Assembly (NCBI RefSeq): GCF_002844235.1
Contig: NZ_PGTS01000001.1
Location: 62,001 to 126,000, forward strand
Reading direction: 5' to 3'
From: Thalassospira povalilytica
GTDB taxonomy: Bacteria > Pseudomonadota > Alphaproteobacteria > Rhodospirillales > Thalassospiraceae
DNA length: 64,000 nt
The number at the start of each line of letters is the position of its first letter. Positions within the stretch are counted from its first letter, which is position 1. Both the position numbers and the translations under genes were made by a program. Of the stretch, positions 49,901 to 53,208 are shown piece by piece. The notes under the pieces were generated by a model that saw only the letters and a list, made by a program, of their open reading frames with translations, did not search any database and was not told where the DNA came from.

Positions 49901-51531
49901 ACGATACGCTGGATGGCGGTTCAGGCGATGACAGCATTTCGGCCGGGGATGGCAATGACACGCTTGAAGGCGGCGCTGGCAATGACACACTCAATGGCGG
50001 GTCGGGTCGTGACGCGGCAAGCTATGCCAATGCATCCTCAGCCGTTGCTGTAAGTCTTGAAAGTGGCACGGCCGTTGGCGGTGCCGGCAATGATATTCTG
50101 TCTTCGATCGAAGATCTGATCGGGTCGAACTTCAACGACTATCTGTTCGGGGATGATGGATCGAACCTGCTTTCGGGTCTGGACGGAAATGATGTTCTTG
50201 GTGGCGATGATGGTGATGACACCATCTGGGGCGGTGCCGGCAACGATACGATCAATGGCGGGTCGGGTTCGGATCTGATTGATGCGGGTGCGGGCAATGA
50301 CACCATCGAATATCAGAAAGACGCGACCTGGAGCGGCAGCTATGCTGCGAAAAACGTTGGCGATCCGGGTATGGATGGCACCAACGAACAGATCAATCTT
50401 TCGGGTTACAACCGTTCGGAAGATATCTTTGACGGTGGTGACGGAACCGATACCCTGTCGATGACCAGCGGCAATGATGCGCTGTTCCTTGATGATACCT
50501 TTACCGATCCGGGCACCAGCCCGCGGATATCGAATGTCGAAGTCATTGATGCCGGTAACGGCGATGACATTATCGATCTGACCAGCGATACGCTGTCTTA
50601 TGGCGATGTCACCATTCTGGGCGGCACAGGCGATGATATCGTCTGGAGCAACGCCGGTGATGACGTTATAAATGGTGGCGAAGGCAATGACACCCTTTGG
50701 GGTGGTTCGGGTGCCGATACCATCAGTGGCGGCAACGGTGTTGATATCCTCAATGGCGGCGCGGGTGATGATGTCCTGCAATATAATGCAGACGATACCT
50801 GGGGTAACAGCTGGTACGCGCTGAATGACGGCTCGCCAAGCGAGGATGGTCATAACCACGACAATGGCTGGGGCCACAACAACCATAATGGCAATGGTTG
50901 GGGACATCATGACGGTGGCGACGAAGGCACTGGCGAATATGTCAATCTGGGTGGTTACAACCAGTCCAACGACGTCTTCATCGGTGGCGAGGGTGTCGAC
51001 ACCCTTCAGATGACCAGTGGCGATGATGCCCTGTTCCTGCGTGATTCGGTCAGCGAAGGCAGCGCCAATGTCCGTATCAGCGGTATCGAGGTGATCGAAG
51101 CCGGTGATGGCAACGATATTGTCGATCTGACCAGCGATATTGAAAGCTATGGCAATGTCACGATTGATGGTGGCGCGGGCAACGATACCCTGTGGTCCAA
51201 TGCCGGGGATGACCTGTTGCTTGGCGGGGCGGGCAATGACCATCTGTATGGCAGTGCCGGGGATGACACCCTGACCGGTGGGACCGGTTGGGATACGTTC
51301 GAAATCGGCAAGACCGATGGTCATGACATCATCACCGACTTTACGCCGGGCGAAGACATCATTGATCTGTCGGAATGGAACTACAACAACTTCAACCAGA
51401 TCCAGAACGACATGCATGTCGATGTTGACGGCAATGTCGTGATCGAACTTGGCAATGATGCATCCGTGACCCTGATGGGGGTTCATGATCCGGATGACCT
51501 TGATGCCGATGATTTTGGATTTGGCAGTTAA
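25972..51531 (+). CDS. Giant RTX protein, about 8,520 residues
   Basis: A single unbroken frame of 25,560 bases encodes 8,519 residues, dominated by glycine/aspartate nonapeptides of the G-G-x-G-x-D-x-L type that bind Ca2+ as parallel beta-rolls once outside the cell. Layout: short N-terminus with a first RTX block (to ~343), a low-complexity Ser/Thr/Gly/Asp/Ala linker (~345-893), then RTX blocks to the end. Interspersed are V-D-Y-S-x-A-x-G-x-V-x-V-D-L spacers with I-E-N-V-x-G-S, fourteen D-F-x-x-x-x-D modules, and seven D-G-T-G-D-V-A-type modules. I noticed no cysteine and no Ig-like, cadherin or enzymatic domain. The start is GTG 25972, with AGGGAG 8 bases before it. It is probably exported by the adjacent type I system and could be a surface adhesin, matrix or S-layer-like calcium protein; the actual role is unknown. 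No HlyC-like acyltransferase adjoins. Confidence 0.93.
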   Translation: MASPANQDDGVGVTDTDIEQVLDNRAEDDSAAANSDSGTSAQGGGNSPALANQVFTNVQHVIGSAYDDVLVGDGANNTLIGGEGDDILESGEGEDVVTGGAGRDTFVLESGFEKTTITDFNVDEDELAFTDLGVDSINDLMLLAADDGAGNVVVTFATGDVLVLQGVSKAQLASATIVEAPQISPVTVVSDDSSDAGGDAASDETVNVIDGTSGDDTIAGSDGDDMISSGGGADTIDGGAGEDTLSLDGAADGMRADLGQGLATDDLGANRVSFSNFENIRGTSGNDVLAGDSGDNTLVGGAGDDTFKISDGSDVIDGGTGENTLDYSSSEQGVRVDLGSGAAQGNDVDETSENSASGDTGGSTSGDSTAESGSSEAGTGDSASGDAGATDPDAGDAGASGEGSTDTGNSSETDTSGDTTGGGSASDDASGSDGADPVESGAGSSDASSDTSSDAGSGGGSDDTTSDPTDATNTGDNTDSTGGDGTSAGAEGSGADSGTDSGTESDADTGTSGGSDTSGETGGAETVETGGSTGSGADDGTNAASGGEGDTPTETGTGSNDATGDGSSSDVGSSDGGSSDSGASAGGADETASSGSDGVNSGSGTDETAGSDGGDTAGGDAVNDGAGNDAGSGEAASGDSGSDAGDSTSGDSGSADTGSDAGAEAGADAGADQSAGDSGTESGSEPQTSAGDETSGAEGSGTQAETGSGSDGSNSTDGAGGSDGADGDDGSDTLGGTDDNAGDTVDAGLEGGEGSDGALQTGAQDGTDPVAGGDGSDPLGDAGAGDGTTTQEDNTTPGAQAGVGAGGDAASDAEAGAPTDGETEGAAEGEETAGSNEADPNTETNEDTASSGDETEQTGDTGTGDETSEETTGGDGDALASGDAGDGDSTAISFDNVPTAGDDLVQGGEDADVFGGGAGNDTLQGNGGDDTLVGGTGDDLLQGAAGDDVLSGEAGNDILQGGEGNDSLDGGTGDDVLQGGSGNDQLIGGAGNDVMAGGSGDDTLSGGAGDDHIQGGSGTDTVDYSDATGAVTVDLSNETATGAAGNDVVQMVENVVGSDFDDHIKGDDGNNVLEGGAGIDTLTGGAGDDTLSGGAGKDDFELTENFGSDTITDFNGSEDIIDLSRLGIQDFATLQTMMSDDGNGNTVIDFGEQGVLTLEGVSSDSLVADDFRGFGRIFETEDDDIEFGTGGNDAVYGYGGNDTLGGGDGDDVISGGFGNDTVSGGAGNDTLRGQEGIDTVDYSGANGSVRVDLEAGTASGADGDDLLDRIENVTGSNHDDEIYGDGGVNVLAGGAGNDTIVGRGGNDTLDGGAGDDLFVGEDGNDTIIGGDGSDTLDLSARDTAQDVRLNTGTARDSETGESDSISGIENIITGAGNDTVIGSGDDNFISTGAGDDLVRGVGGNDTLDGGEGTDTIGFGSESGLNVNLETGVAVTNSGTSQISNFENVVGTGNDDIITGDDGDNVLSGLAGDDTLAGGGGNDTLLGGDGIDTVDYSDVASGVQVDLVNGVAQGDGTDSLSDIENVVTGAGDDVVVGNSQGNIIDTGAGDDTVYGSGGIDTLIGGDGTDTLSYNSGADSTPASGVSVDLEAGTVTGRNFVDQISGFEEIEGSAGADTMLGSSGNDVFIGGAGNDTIDGRGGDDTLTGGSGADTFVVSPESGNDVVTDFNPAVDVIDIQGIDGLELFSDITDFIGQDAAGNATISVGDAVITLEGVDPDSLTYANFRGIRSLEGTDQKDILDGTSRSDVITAKAGDDTVTGGDGNDIIDGGSGNDLISGGKGSDTITGGQGNDTINGGSGSDVLDGGDGVDTLVYQGQSSGVSVDLETNQAVSGSDSDTISNFENVTGSSYNDNISGDDNANILKGGLGNDVLEGRGGDDELIGGAGADTLAGGAGNDILNGEAGFDTVTYEDATGGVNVNLASGTATGADGEDKLVEIENLIGSDYDDVLTGSSVDNTIIGGAGDDTINSGAGQDVISGGDGADTFVLSNISDDVVVTDFDPAEDQIDLSDFGIPNFEALKKLITSNDNGDAVISINDRTMTLTGVSPDELSADNFVDIDSLGATDGDDVLEGTSAEEIIDGLDGNDTISGGAGDDTIYGNSGDDTISGGQGNDIIDGGDGEDTVDYKGSGAITVDLAAGTGGVNGEDTLVSIENVSGSNLKDVISGDDGANTLFGGAGDDTISGGAGDDVILGGTGNDKLVGGAGDDALVGGEGVDLADYSSADGGVTVDLAAGTASGASGNDTLATIENVTGSDHDDTLVGDDGANTLAGGLGDDVLDGGAGDDLLIGGVGNDTIEGGEGVDTVSYETGGAVNIDLSEGIATGADGTDRLSGVENVIGSNQADTITGDDGANIIKAGGGADTITGGAGDDTLTGGAGADVYVVGPNDGTDTVTDFAVGEDQIDITGLGIDTYGQLFELMSENENGDLVIDFGEGTSMILGGVGLDDISADNFIGVRDIVGSTGDDTMYGTDGQDTMSGLDGNDIIYGLEDDDSIYGGDGDDTLVGGDGDDVLDGGDGVDTADYSDETEQVTVDLNAGTATTDGGNDTLRNIENIVSGAGNDHLTGSDADNILVGGEGDDVLEGLDGNDTLVGGDGRDTVSYANADGGVTVNLEDQTASGAAGEDTLSGIENIVGSGHADMLEGDSGDNSINAGAGNDTIVATGGDDVLRGGAGSDTVDYRNATGGITADLEAGRVTGLGTDQLENIENLTGSDYNDTISGNELDNILSGEGGDDILSGGNGDDTLLGGAGNDTLVGGRGNDLIDGGDGIDTVDYAGEQQGIEINLGTGETDENTGDTVLNVENVVGSGFNDVITGSDADNTLLGGGGQDTFNVSAGDDVIDGGAGIDTVDYSDSQTGVDVDLGAGTADKAEGTDSLSNIENVIGSDANDSITGSADTNTLVGGAGDDTIDGGAGDDLIAGGEGNDTLAGGQGTDTLDYSDATGAQTIDLAVGTASGADGDDTISGFENVVGTEYGDTITGDDAANVIDGGAGNDLLTGGAGNDTLRGGAGDDSFVGELGDDTYFGGEGADTLDYSDAGSGLDINLQTNIATGADTGTDSFSGIEQVIASDHDDVITGGAGDDTVLAGDGNDTITGGAGNDVLSGEDGDDTISGGSGRDTLDGGAGEDTVSFAGESGVSVDLQTGVTSTGDIISNFENITGSLGDDTLRGDAGRNTLKGGQGNDVLDGRGGDDVLFGGAGNDTLRGGEGNDTLDGGTGIDTLDLSDIDGDQTVDFTTGTATNGTDTDSFRNIENVTTGDGDDLITGDGNGNVIDAGNGDNTVNGGAGADTISTGDGEDIIDGGSGNDTINSGAGADTVLGGDGNDVISSGAGDDLVEGGAGNDTISAGSGNDTLDGGAGNDTLRGGEGDDVLIGGDGVDTASYIDSESAVTVDTSNNTVSGTSSGTDTLDGIEVVRGSEFNDTFIGGGQSDTFIGGAGNDTFDAGAGNDTLSLGGGADQVIFNPGDGNDTITDFNVGADQIDLTSFNIAGYDALEEMFGTNANGDLTINLESGDTITLKGVSAAQLSADNFIGVDVRLGTDDADEMIGGDGDDIINALGGDDTVEGGIGNDRLIGGSGNDTLDGGTGNDTLVGGSGSDVLVGGEGSDTVDYSTEGAGIVADLENGTVTGGDGDDVLDGIENVTGTLHDDTLIGNDQNNTLSGLDGDDTLVGGTGDDVIDGGEGSDTVDYSTATQSVNVDLDAGTATGQGTDRLNDVENVVGSDFNDEIRGDAANNTISSGAGADAVDGGAGDDVIDAGDGADEISGGDGNDTIEGGAGGDILLGEAGDDTLSGGDGDDIVEGGSGDDWVYGDAGDDILDGGDGDLDTVDYSNVDGGVTVDLIKEYATGAGGDDIVRNFERVIGTDYADTLVGSDGINTLDGGSGNDTLFGGAGDDVIITGDGEDMIVLKPGGGHDTATDFNVDEDMIDLSSYGIEDYATLRDQMADDENGNAVITLDDGDSITLEGVSVDDLSPKNFFGYDVIYGTEFEDNIIGSQISDEIHALESDDIVDGQAGNDDIYGNEGNDTLIGGAGNDTLRGGDGSDTADYSDTTEGVTVDLGAGTATGEAGNDTLESIENVTGGAGDDVLVGDDNDNILDGGAGNDTVYGNGGDDTLIGGDGDDVLSYEDAQGGVNVDLDAGTGTGGAGNDVIDGFETLIGSDHDDTLAGNDADNVIDGGAGDDTLSGGAGNDTLIGGDGADIVDYSNDTDGVAVDLETGTGIATDGTDTLDGIEGATGGAGNDTLTGSSGDNILAGGAGDDTLSGGAGNDTLAGGEGADLVDGGAGDDVLSFEGDRIGADGETTDHVGSPTTDGTGDVADISGKNISDDSFVGGAGNDTLVAGSGDDAIILDRDHAGGGSANPAIVDIENIDAGDGNDVVDLTSETHSYGDVTIDGGAGDDTIWSNDGNDVIAGGEGADNIHGGAGNDVIDGGADDDIIDGGEGTDTIDGGAGNDTIVAGAGDDVLIGGDGSDTLDMSGADGATIDLAAGTASSDETGSDSIDGFENVIATDGDDTITGSDGDNTIDAGAGNDSVTLDAGNDDLDGGAGIDTLELSGTTGGVTVDLGAGTASGANTGSDTIANFENVTGSDDADTITGSDDANVIDGGAGDDVIDGGAGDDILSGGAGNDTLVAGDGNDTLSGGDGADTFVFEDGSDADLVSDFDLNGDVISLPDAGVSTWTDLQPLLSDGPDGAVITLPSGGTVTLSGISVADLTPNHFDGIENVGTPGEDTLGGGEGDDTVDAGDGDDTVDGGGGDDTLQGGGGSDTVDGGDGNDSVDGGDGDDSVGGGAGDDTVAGGGGNDTLSGGSGTDTLDGGDGDDVLQFEADRTGQAGDSTDHAGSPGVDGTGDVADLEGLGLSDDQFEGGSGTDTLLGTSGADAIILDNDHVDGSNTPSISGIEVIDTGAGDDVVDLTSQTDGYGDVTVNAGTGNDTVWTSAGNDEINAGDGDDVIHDGAGNDIVNAGAGNDTIEGSQGNDTIDGGEGIDLLDLSDADGVNVDLDAGTAQSGAFGSDIVSNIENVTGSAGDDIITGSDAANEIDGGAGNDTLDGGAGNDTVIAGAGDDTVLAGAGDDTLAGGEGIDTLDMTGADGAVVDLDAGSASSSATGNDAISGFENVTGSDGADTITGSDGANTIATGAGDDIVDGGAGDDVIDGGAGNDSLLGGAGNDILDGGAGDDRMDAGVGDDTLTGSAGADTFVFADGTDDDLVTDFTVGTDQIALPDSGVTSWTQLRDMLSNGPDGAVITLPSGGTVTLSGVAVEDLGPGDFEGIDNVPTEGNDSLGGTDGDDTINGGGGDDTISGGGGDDTLGGGEGDDTLEGGSGNDTLTGGSGTDTLDGGDGDDVLEFGADGTAQAGDSTDHAGSPGVDGTGDVADLEGLGVSNDVYDGGAGTDTLVGTSGGDAIILDGDHENGAANPSIVDVEVINTGDGDDVVDLTSQVHSYGDVTVDAGAGNDTVWTNKGNDSISGGDGNDHINAGAGNDIVDAGAGDDTVVGDAGNDTLIGGDGADTLDMSGVDADIAVNLDDGTANSSETGSDVVSGFENLITGSGDDTVTGSASDDTIATGDGADTIDGGDGIDLIDAGAGNDVISDGAGSDLVMAGAGDDTVVAGSGNDSLDGGDGVDTLDMSNASGDAVVDLGAGTASSSETGNDQISNFENVTTGAGDDQITGSNGDNVIHAGAGNDTIDGGAGDDTVSGGAGADTFVFADGTDDDVVSDFTRGEDKLSIDDLGIERWADLVPMLSENGNGDAVLNLPSGGTVTLVGVGLSELSADDFTNITDGATPYDDVLEGTDGDDTIDALAGDDTVTGGAGDDTLLGNDGSDTIDGGTGNDDIDGGSGNDTLAGGAGNDDIAGGDGNDTLTGGAGDDTLDGGAGDDVLNFEADGTADTGETTEHTGSPGVDGTGDLAGISGKNISDDTFIGGDGNDTLNMTGGSDALVLDGSKLGDGQTTTPTVETRTLGLTNSASAADVQAAWSDANLYAYDFGTSFVDENGKLNLGAADDTVTFDGNGIGNNGGSPAGSQINHDAATGESEAIVVDLGADATTATVQVSNLMAGEGGGEVGSWQAFDADGNLVASGTLDDSTIDYTSNGVGTATISVTDGAGNPIEFRYLAFESEPYANGSSGSDSSDFFVRSISYDTVVDETTADGARLDGVEVINAGDGNDVVDLTSDTISYGDVTINGGSGADTLWGNAGDDTIRGELGDDNIHGGAGDDYLDGGYGDDVIDGGAGNDTLLGGTGEDELRGGAGDDTIVGGADVDTVIYDDATSGVDVDLANYTATGGAGNDAIYQVENVTGSDHDDTIKGDHKANILDGGAGNDTLVGGAGNDTLRGGEGSDTVDYSNASGAVNADLSTGTAQIGNTETDKLSSIENLIGSSGNDTLTGSDGDNTLVGGLGNDTLVGNDGNDVLEGGAGNDTLDGGAGEDTLSGGDGNDVINAGAGNDIVDGGAGDDTVLAGAGDDTLAGGDGTDTLDMSEATSGATVDLSAGTASASETGNDSISGFENVVGGAGADTITGSDGDNVISGNGGDDVLDGGAGNDTISGGAGNDTVMAGAGDDTLSGGAGTDMLDLSEATSGATVDLSAGTASSTETGNDSISGFENLTTGDGDDTITGSSGDNVIDAGAGNDTIAAGDGNDTITGGAGADTLIFENGTDDDVVSDFNIGEDVISLPDLGIDAWTDLKALLADDGNGNTVINLPAGGTVTLVGVALDQLGPDQFEGVSNIGTPEDDNLSGTGGDDSIDGLAGDDTIAGDGGNDTLIGGAGDDTVSGGDGNDTLSGGEGDDTLDGGSGDDTFEFDADDVAATNSETTHDGSPGVAGTGDVADISGKNISDDTFVGGDGNDTLNLTGGDDALVLDGAKLGETDTTLETRTLGLSGSGSASAVEAAWSDANLYAFDFGTSLVDENGKLDLSAADDTVGFFGAGLGNSGGQVAGSEINHDAPSGNSEAIVVDLGNDARSANVQLSAFYGNEHGGETASWQAFDADGNLVGSGVLDDSTVTYGTNGVGSATISITDASGAPVDFRYIAFQAEPYADGTVGSDSSDFYVQSISYEAVIETPVTDDVRLEDVEVINAGDGNDVVDLTSQTHAYGDVTVDGGDGDDTLWTSSGNDTVLGGAGNDVINDGAGNDVVDAGAGDDTVTGSAGDDTIDGGDGSDTFDASTSNGATIDLAAGTASSAETGNDSLANIENVIGSSGGDTITGNDAANTIAAGDGADTINDGAGNDVVDAGAGNDSLIAAAGDDSIDGGEGEDTLDMGAANGATVDLDAGTASSDATGSDAISSIENVIGSDGNDVLSGSDGANTLLGGAGDDTIEGGAGGDYLDGGEGRDTISYEGSDAGVEVYLGETDANARNPGDGGRAFGGDAAGDILANFEKVIASAHDDYIYGNSQNNEVDLGDGNDTFDNVEADVSEDTIDGGLGNDTIWTGDGSDTLSGGEGNDYLNGEKGDDYLDGGAGTDRLIGGEGNDTLDGGEGNDTLTGGSGADLIQVSSLIGDKVVTDFNTSVDQISLDALDISTWSELAPLLSEVNGNTVIDLGDQGSVTLLGVRLNDVSSDMFVGIENDGGATPFDDVLIGTSEDDYIDALAGNDVVDGGAGDDTINGMEGDDNLSGGTGDDTITGGSGNDVVSGGDGDDTLDGNEGHDVISGGAGNDTLIGGSGNDVMDGGGGDDHIDGMDGDDTITGGDETDTIYGSAGNDSLDGEGGDDVISGGDDNDSIAGGAGNDLLSGDAGDDTIDGGTGNDTLLGGDGNDTLRGGDGDDVLSGGAGNDLLDGGAGNDTLTGTDGTDTLIGGSGNDTLDGGAGDDTYTGGTGADQILVSNNSGNKVVTDFNPQEDQINLASLDVDDWTELRGLMSEVNGNTVIDLNGQGSLTLVGVSMGALTADMFVGVEASSGPTPYDDVLYGTSNNDTIAALAGDDTVYGLNGQDTLSGMEGNDSLYGGDGDDTLSGDAGNDLVEGGSGQDKITGGIGDDTLDGGSGDDSISAGDGNDTLEGGAGNDTLNGGSGRDAASYANASSAVAVSLESGTAVGGAGNDILSSIEDLIGSNFNDYLFGDDGSNLLSGLDGNDVLGGDDGDDTIWGGAGNDTINGGSGSDLIDAGAGNDTIEYQKDATWSGSYAAKNVGDPGMDGTNEQINLSGYNRSEDIFDGGDGTDTLSMTSGNDALFLDDTFTDPGTSPRISNVEVIDAGNGDDIIDLTSDTLSYGDVTILGGTGDDIVWSNAGDDVINGGEGNDTLWGGSGADTISGGNGVDILNGGAGDDVLQYNADDTWGNSWYALNDGSPSEDGHNHDNGWGHNNHNGNGWGHHDGGDEGTGEYVNLGGYNQSNDVFIGGEGVDTLQMTSGDDALFLRDSVSEGSANVRISGIEVIEAGDGNDIVDLTSDIESYGNVTIDGGAGNDTLWSNAGDDLLLGGAGNDHLYGSAGDDTLTGGTGWDTFEIGKTDGHDIITDFTPGEDIIDLSEWNYNNFNQIQNDMHVDVDGNVVIELGNDASVTLMGVHDPDDLDADDFGFGS
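27004..28650 (+). other. Low-complexity Ser/Thr/Gly/Asp/Ala linker of the RTX protein
   Basis: Residues ~345-893 have almost no RTX nonapeptides. They are built from short runs such as G-S-D-S-G-T, T-G-D-E-T-S and A-G-A-D-A-G, strongly acidic and with almost no hydrophobic residues. Such a stretch should be a flexible stalk. It separates a small N-terminal RTX block (with one D-F module) from the main array. Confidence 0.85.
43842..44415 (+). other. Inserted beta-rich domain, copy 1
   Basis: About 190 residues without RTX motifs (protein residues ~5957-6148), opening with E-T-R-T-L-G-L and containing A-A-W-S-D-A-N-L-Y-A-Y-D-F-G, S-W-Q-A-F-D-A-D-G-N-L-V and F-R-Y-L-A-F. It interrupts a D-G-T-G-D module between L-V-L-D-G and V-E-V-I-N-A-G. 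I do not recognise the family; the pattern suggests a beta-sandwich ligand-binding domain. Confidence 0.75.
46590..47170 (+). other. Inserted beta-rich domain, copy 2
   Basis: A second, closely similar copy at residues ~6873-7066 (E-T-R-T-L-G-L, A-A-W-S-D-A-N-L-Y-A-F-D-F-G, S-W-Q-A-F-D-A-D-G-N-L-V, F-R-Y-I-A-F) in the same place of the next higher-order unit. Duplication of the whole unit explains both. Confidence 0.75.
50845..50919 (+). other. His/Asn/Gly/Trp-rich insertion near the RTX C-terminus
   Basis: Residues ~8292-8316 include D-G-H-N-H-D-N-G-W-G-H-N-N-H-N-G-N-G-W-G then H-H-D-G-G, seven histidines in 25 residues of a protein otherwise poor in histidine. It lies inside the seventh D-G-T-G-D-type module and could bind transition metals. 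Confidence 0.8.
51291..51531 (+). other. C-terminal D-F module, probable type I secretion signal region
   Basis: The last 80 residues (W-D-T-F-E-I-G-K then D-I-I-T-D-F-T-P-G-E-D-I-I-D-L, ending D-A-D-D-F-G-F-G-S) are the fourteenth copy of the module seen internally. Uncleaved C-terminal signals that follow RTX blocks direct type I export; the acidic/hydrophobic terminal D-D-F-G-F-G-S fits. Confidence 0.7.
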
Positions 51532-51563
51532 GTGACGGCTGATCACGGAACGCAGAAGACACA

Positions 51564-51594
51564 AAAACGGGGTGGTCAAAGGCCACCCCGTTTT
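51564..51594. terminator. Bidirectional terminator between the RTX gene and dus
   Basis: Perfect 12-bp arms AAAACGGGGTGG (51564-51575) and CCACCCCGTTTT (51583-51594) with a 7-base loop. The A/T ends serve as U-tracts in both directions, ending the RTX transcript (stop 51531) and the convergent dus gene (stop 51622). Confidence 0.93.
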
Positions 51595-51621
51595 GCATTT
51601 CAGACTGAAAGAAGGCGCTGG

Positions 51622-52620
51622 CTATTCCGCCGCAATCGGAACGTCTTGCCGCTGATTTTCCCGAAGCGTCATATCGTGGCGCAGTTTGGCACGCAGTTCG
51701 TCGATTGACCGTATCCGTTTGATTTCATCAAAACAGGTCGCCCCCTGGGCGTGGCTTTTGCGGATCAGTGCCATCCATTGTTTGATGCGCCCGGCCTGAT
51801 GGTTTTCCGACGCGCCGTCTTCGTCCATCAGATCGCAATAGGCCAGCAACATGGCCAGAACATCCGCCCAGCTTTCCTTGGGCAGGCGGGATCCGCCGTC
51901 GAATGCCTTGATCCGGTTGGCAAGATCCGGGGCCGCAATCGCACCACGGCCCAGCATGAAGCTGTCGCAGCCGGAAATGTCGCGGCATTTTTCGTAATCG
52001 GCGACGTCCCAGATTTCGCCATTACCGGTCATGCCGATCGAAATGGCATCCCGGATACGGGCCAGATATTCCCAGTGTGCTGGTGGTTTGTAACCTTCAA
52101 GCTTGGTGCGCGCGTGAACCGTCAGATGCTGCGCGCCGCCTGCTTCGACCGCACGGGCAATATCAAGAAACAGCTCCTTGTCACTGAAGCCAAGGCGGAC
52201 TTTTGCGCTGACCGGAATGTCGGCCGGAACTGCACGGCGCACCGCCGAAACGATATGAAACAGGTTGTCCGGACATTTCAAAAGGGATGCACCGGCTTCG
52301 CGTTTGTTGACGGTCTTGGACGGGCACCCGAAATTGATATCGATCCCCGGTGCGCCAAGTGTTGCTGCAAAGGCGGCGTTTTCGCCCATCAGTTCCGGGT
52401 CATGCCCCATCAACTGGACCAGTACCGGCACACCTGAAAGGGTCTTGCCGCCATTCAGAAGTTCCGGGCAATAGCGATGAAACACATGGGCGGGAAACAG
52501 GTTCTGCGACACGCGGATAAATTCGGTGACGCACAGATCAAAGCCGCCGGTCGCGGTCAGCAATTGCCGAACGCGCCAGTCAACCAGTCCTTCCATCGGT
52601 GCCAGCACCAGATGCGTCAT
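51622..52620 (-). CDS. dusC: tRNA-dihydrouridine synthase (DusC-like)
   Basis: It reduces uridine to dihydrouridine in tRNA using FMN and NADPH. The 332-residue protein shows L-A-P-M-E-G-L-V-D at the N-terminus (FMN loop), the catalytic cysteine in I-N-F-G-C-P-S-K-T-V-N-K-R-E-A-G, V-S-A-K-V-R-L-G, V-H-A-R-T-K-L-E-G-Y and I-G-M-T-G-N-G-E-I. The M-E-G-L-V-D (rather than M-A-G-V-T-D) start and the overall form fit the DusC group, which modifies U16. It converges with the giant RTX gene across a bidirectional terminator and shows no functional tie to it. Confidence 0.9.
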   Translation of the reverse strand: MTHLVLAPMEGLVDWRVRQLLTATGGFDLCVTEFIRVSQNLFPAHVFHRYCPELLNGGKTLSGVPVLVQLMGHDPELMGENAAFAATLGAPGIDINFGCPSKTVNKREAGASLLKCPDNLFHIVSAVRRAVPADIPVSAKVRLGFSDKELFLDIARAVEAGGAQHLTVHARTKLEGYKPPAHWEYLARIRDAISIGMTGNGEIWDVADYEKCRDISGCDSFMLGRGAIAAPDLANRIKAFDGGSRLPKESWADVLAMLLAYCDLMDEDGASENHQAGRIKQWMALIRKSHAQGATCFDEIKRIRSIDELRAKLRHDMTLRENQRQDVPIAAE

Positions 52621-52872
52621 TGCCGTTTAATCCTGTTTCCTGAAATCAGAGGGCGGCTTTTACCACAAACAGCACAAACGTGCCGTTGAAAAATCACAGA
52701 GCAGGAATGTGAGCGACCACCGAAATAAGGCGGAAAAAAGCGTATTGCTGACACCTTTCCAGCCGATTTGCGGGCCACATTCAAAGTATCAAAAACAACA
52801 ATGAAACGCCCGGTCAGACTCAGACATTGCTCAGACAATGGTTGGTATCTGACAGGGCAGGAGCCAAAAAAG

Positions 52873-53022
52873 ATGCTGTATATTTTTGAAAGTGCCTTTG
52901 ATGAAGTCGAAGCTGTTTCGCGCGAAGCCCGTGAAAAGCTTTCCGGTCTTGAAACGGTGTTGAAGTCAACGTCTGAAAGCCTTCAGGTTCTGAAAGAACG
53001 TCTGGAACAGACCGCCTCCTGA
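52873..53022 (+). CDS. Microprotein A (49 residues), paralog of the next gene
   Basis: The 49-residue product starts M-L-Y-I-F-E-S-A-F-D-E-V-E-A-V-S-R-E-A-R-E-K-L and ends in an amphipathic helix (L-K-S-T-S-E-S-L-Q-V-L-K-E-R-L). AGGAG precedes ATG 52873. It has no recognised domain. The paralog 190 bases downstream shares the M-L-Y-I-x-E-x-A-x-D-E-x-E-A-x-x-R-E frame, which supports both as real genes. It is divergent from dusC. Probably a soluble all-helical, possibly coiled-coil protein; function unknown. Confidence 0.7.
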   Translation: MLYIFESAFDEVEAVSREAREKLSGLETVLKSTSESLQVLKERLEQTAS

Positions 53023-53208
53023 TCCGTTAAAACCATATCGAGATGCTCCCTCAAAGACGATTACCCGGGCAAATACAAAGTGTTTCCGCAGGTTTGATCT
53101 ATATCTTTGAATTGCAACACGAACAGGTACATGCTTGGTGCTATGGTCATTACGTGCCAGCCCGACACGATGCGTGTCAGTGCCAAGACGCATGAAGGAG
53201 GATTGAGA

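Larger units (their letters stand above)
28651..51290 (+). repeat. Main RTX repeat array (GGxGxDxxx nonapeptides)
   Basis: About 22.6 kb of coding repeats. Blocks of two to eight nonapeptides (DNA core near GGTGCGGGCAATGACACC, with variation) alternate with V-D-Y/V-D-L spacers and the conserved I-E-N-V-x-G-S turn. Codon-level variation between copies is high, so the array is old or under selection rather than freshly amplified. Confidence 0.92.

Noticed and set aside
28651-51290. CRISPR-like short repeats
   Set aside because: The repeated DNA is coding, in frame with RTX nonapeptides, with variable sequence and no unique spacers of constant length.
25972-51531. LapA-type cell-surface adhesin with an N-terminal retention module
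   Set aside because: I see no retention domain or LapG-type di-alanine cleavage site at the N-terminus and no lapD/lapG genes nearby; RTX starts almost at once.
25972-51531. RTX toxin or serralysin-type protease
   Set aside because: No zinc-protease motif (HExxH), pore-forming hydrophobic domain or HlyC acyltransferase gene was seen.
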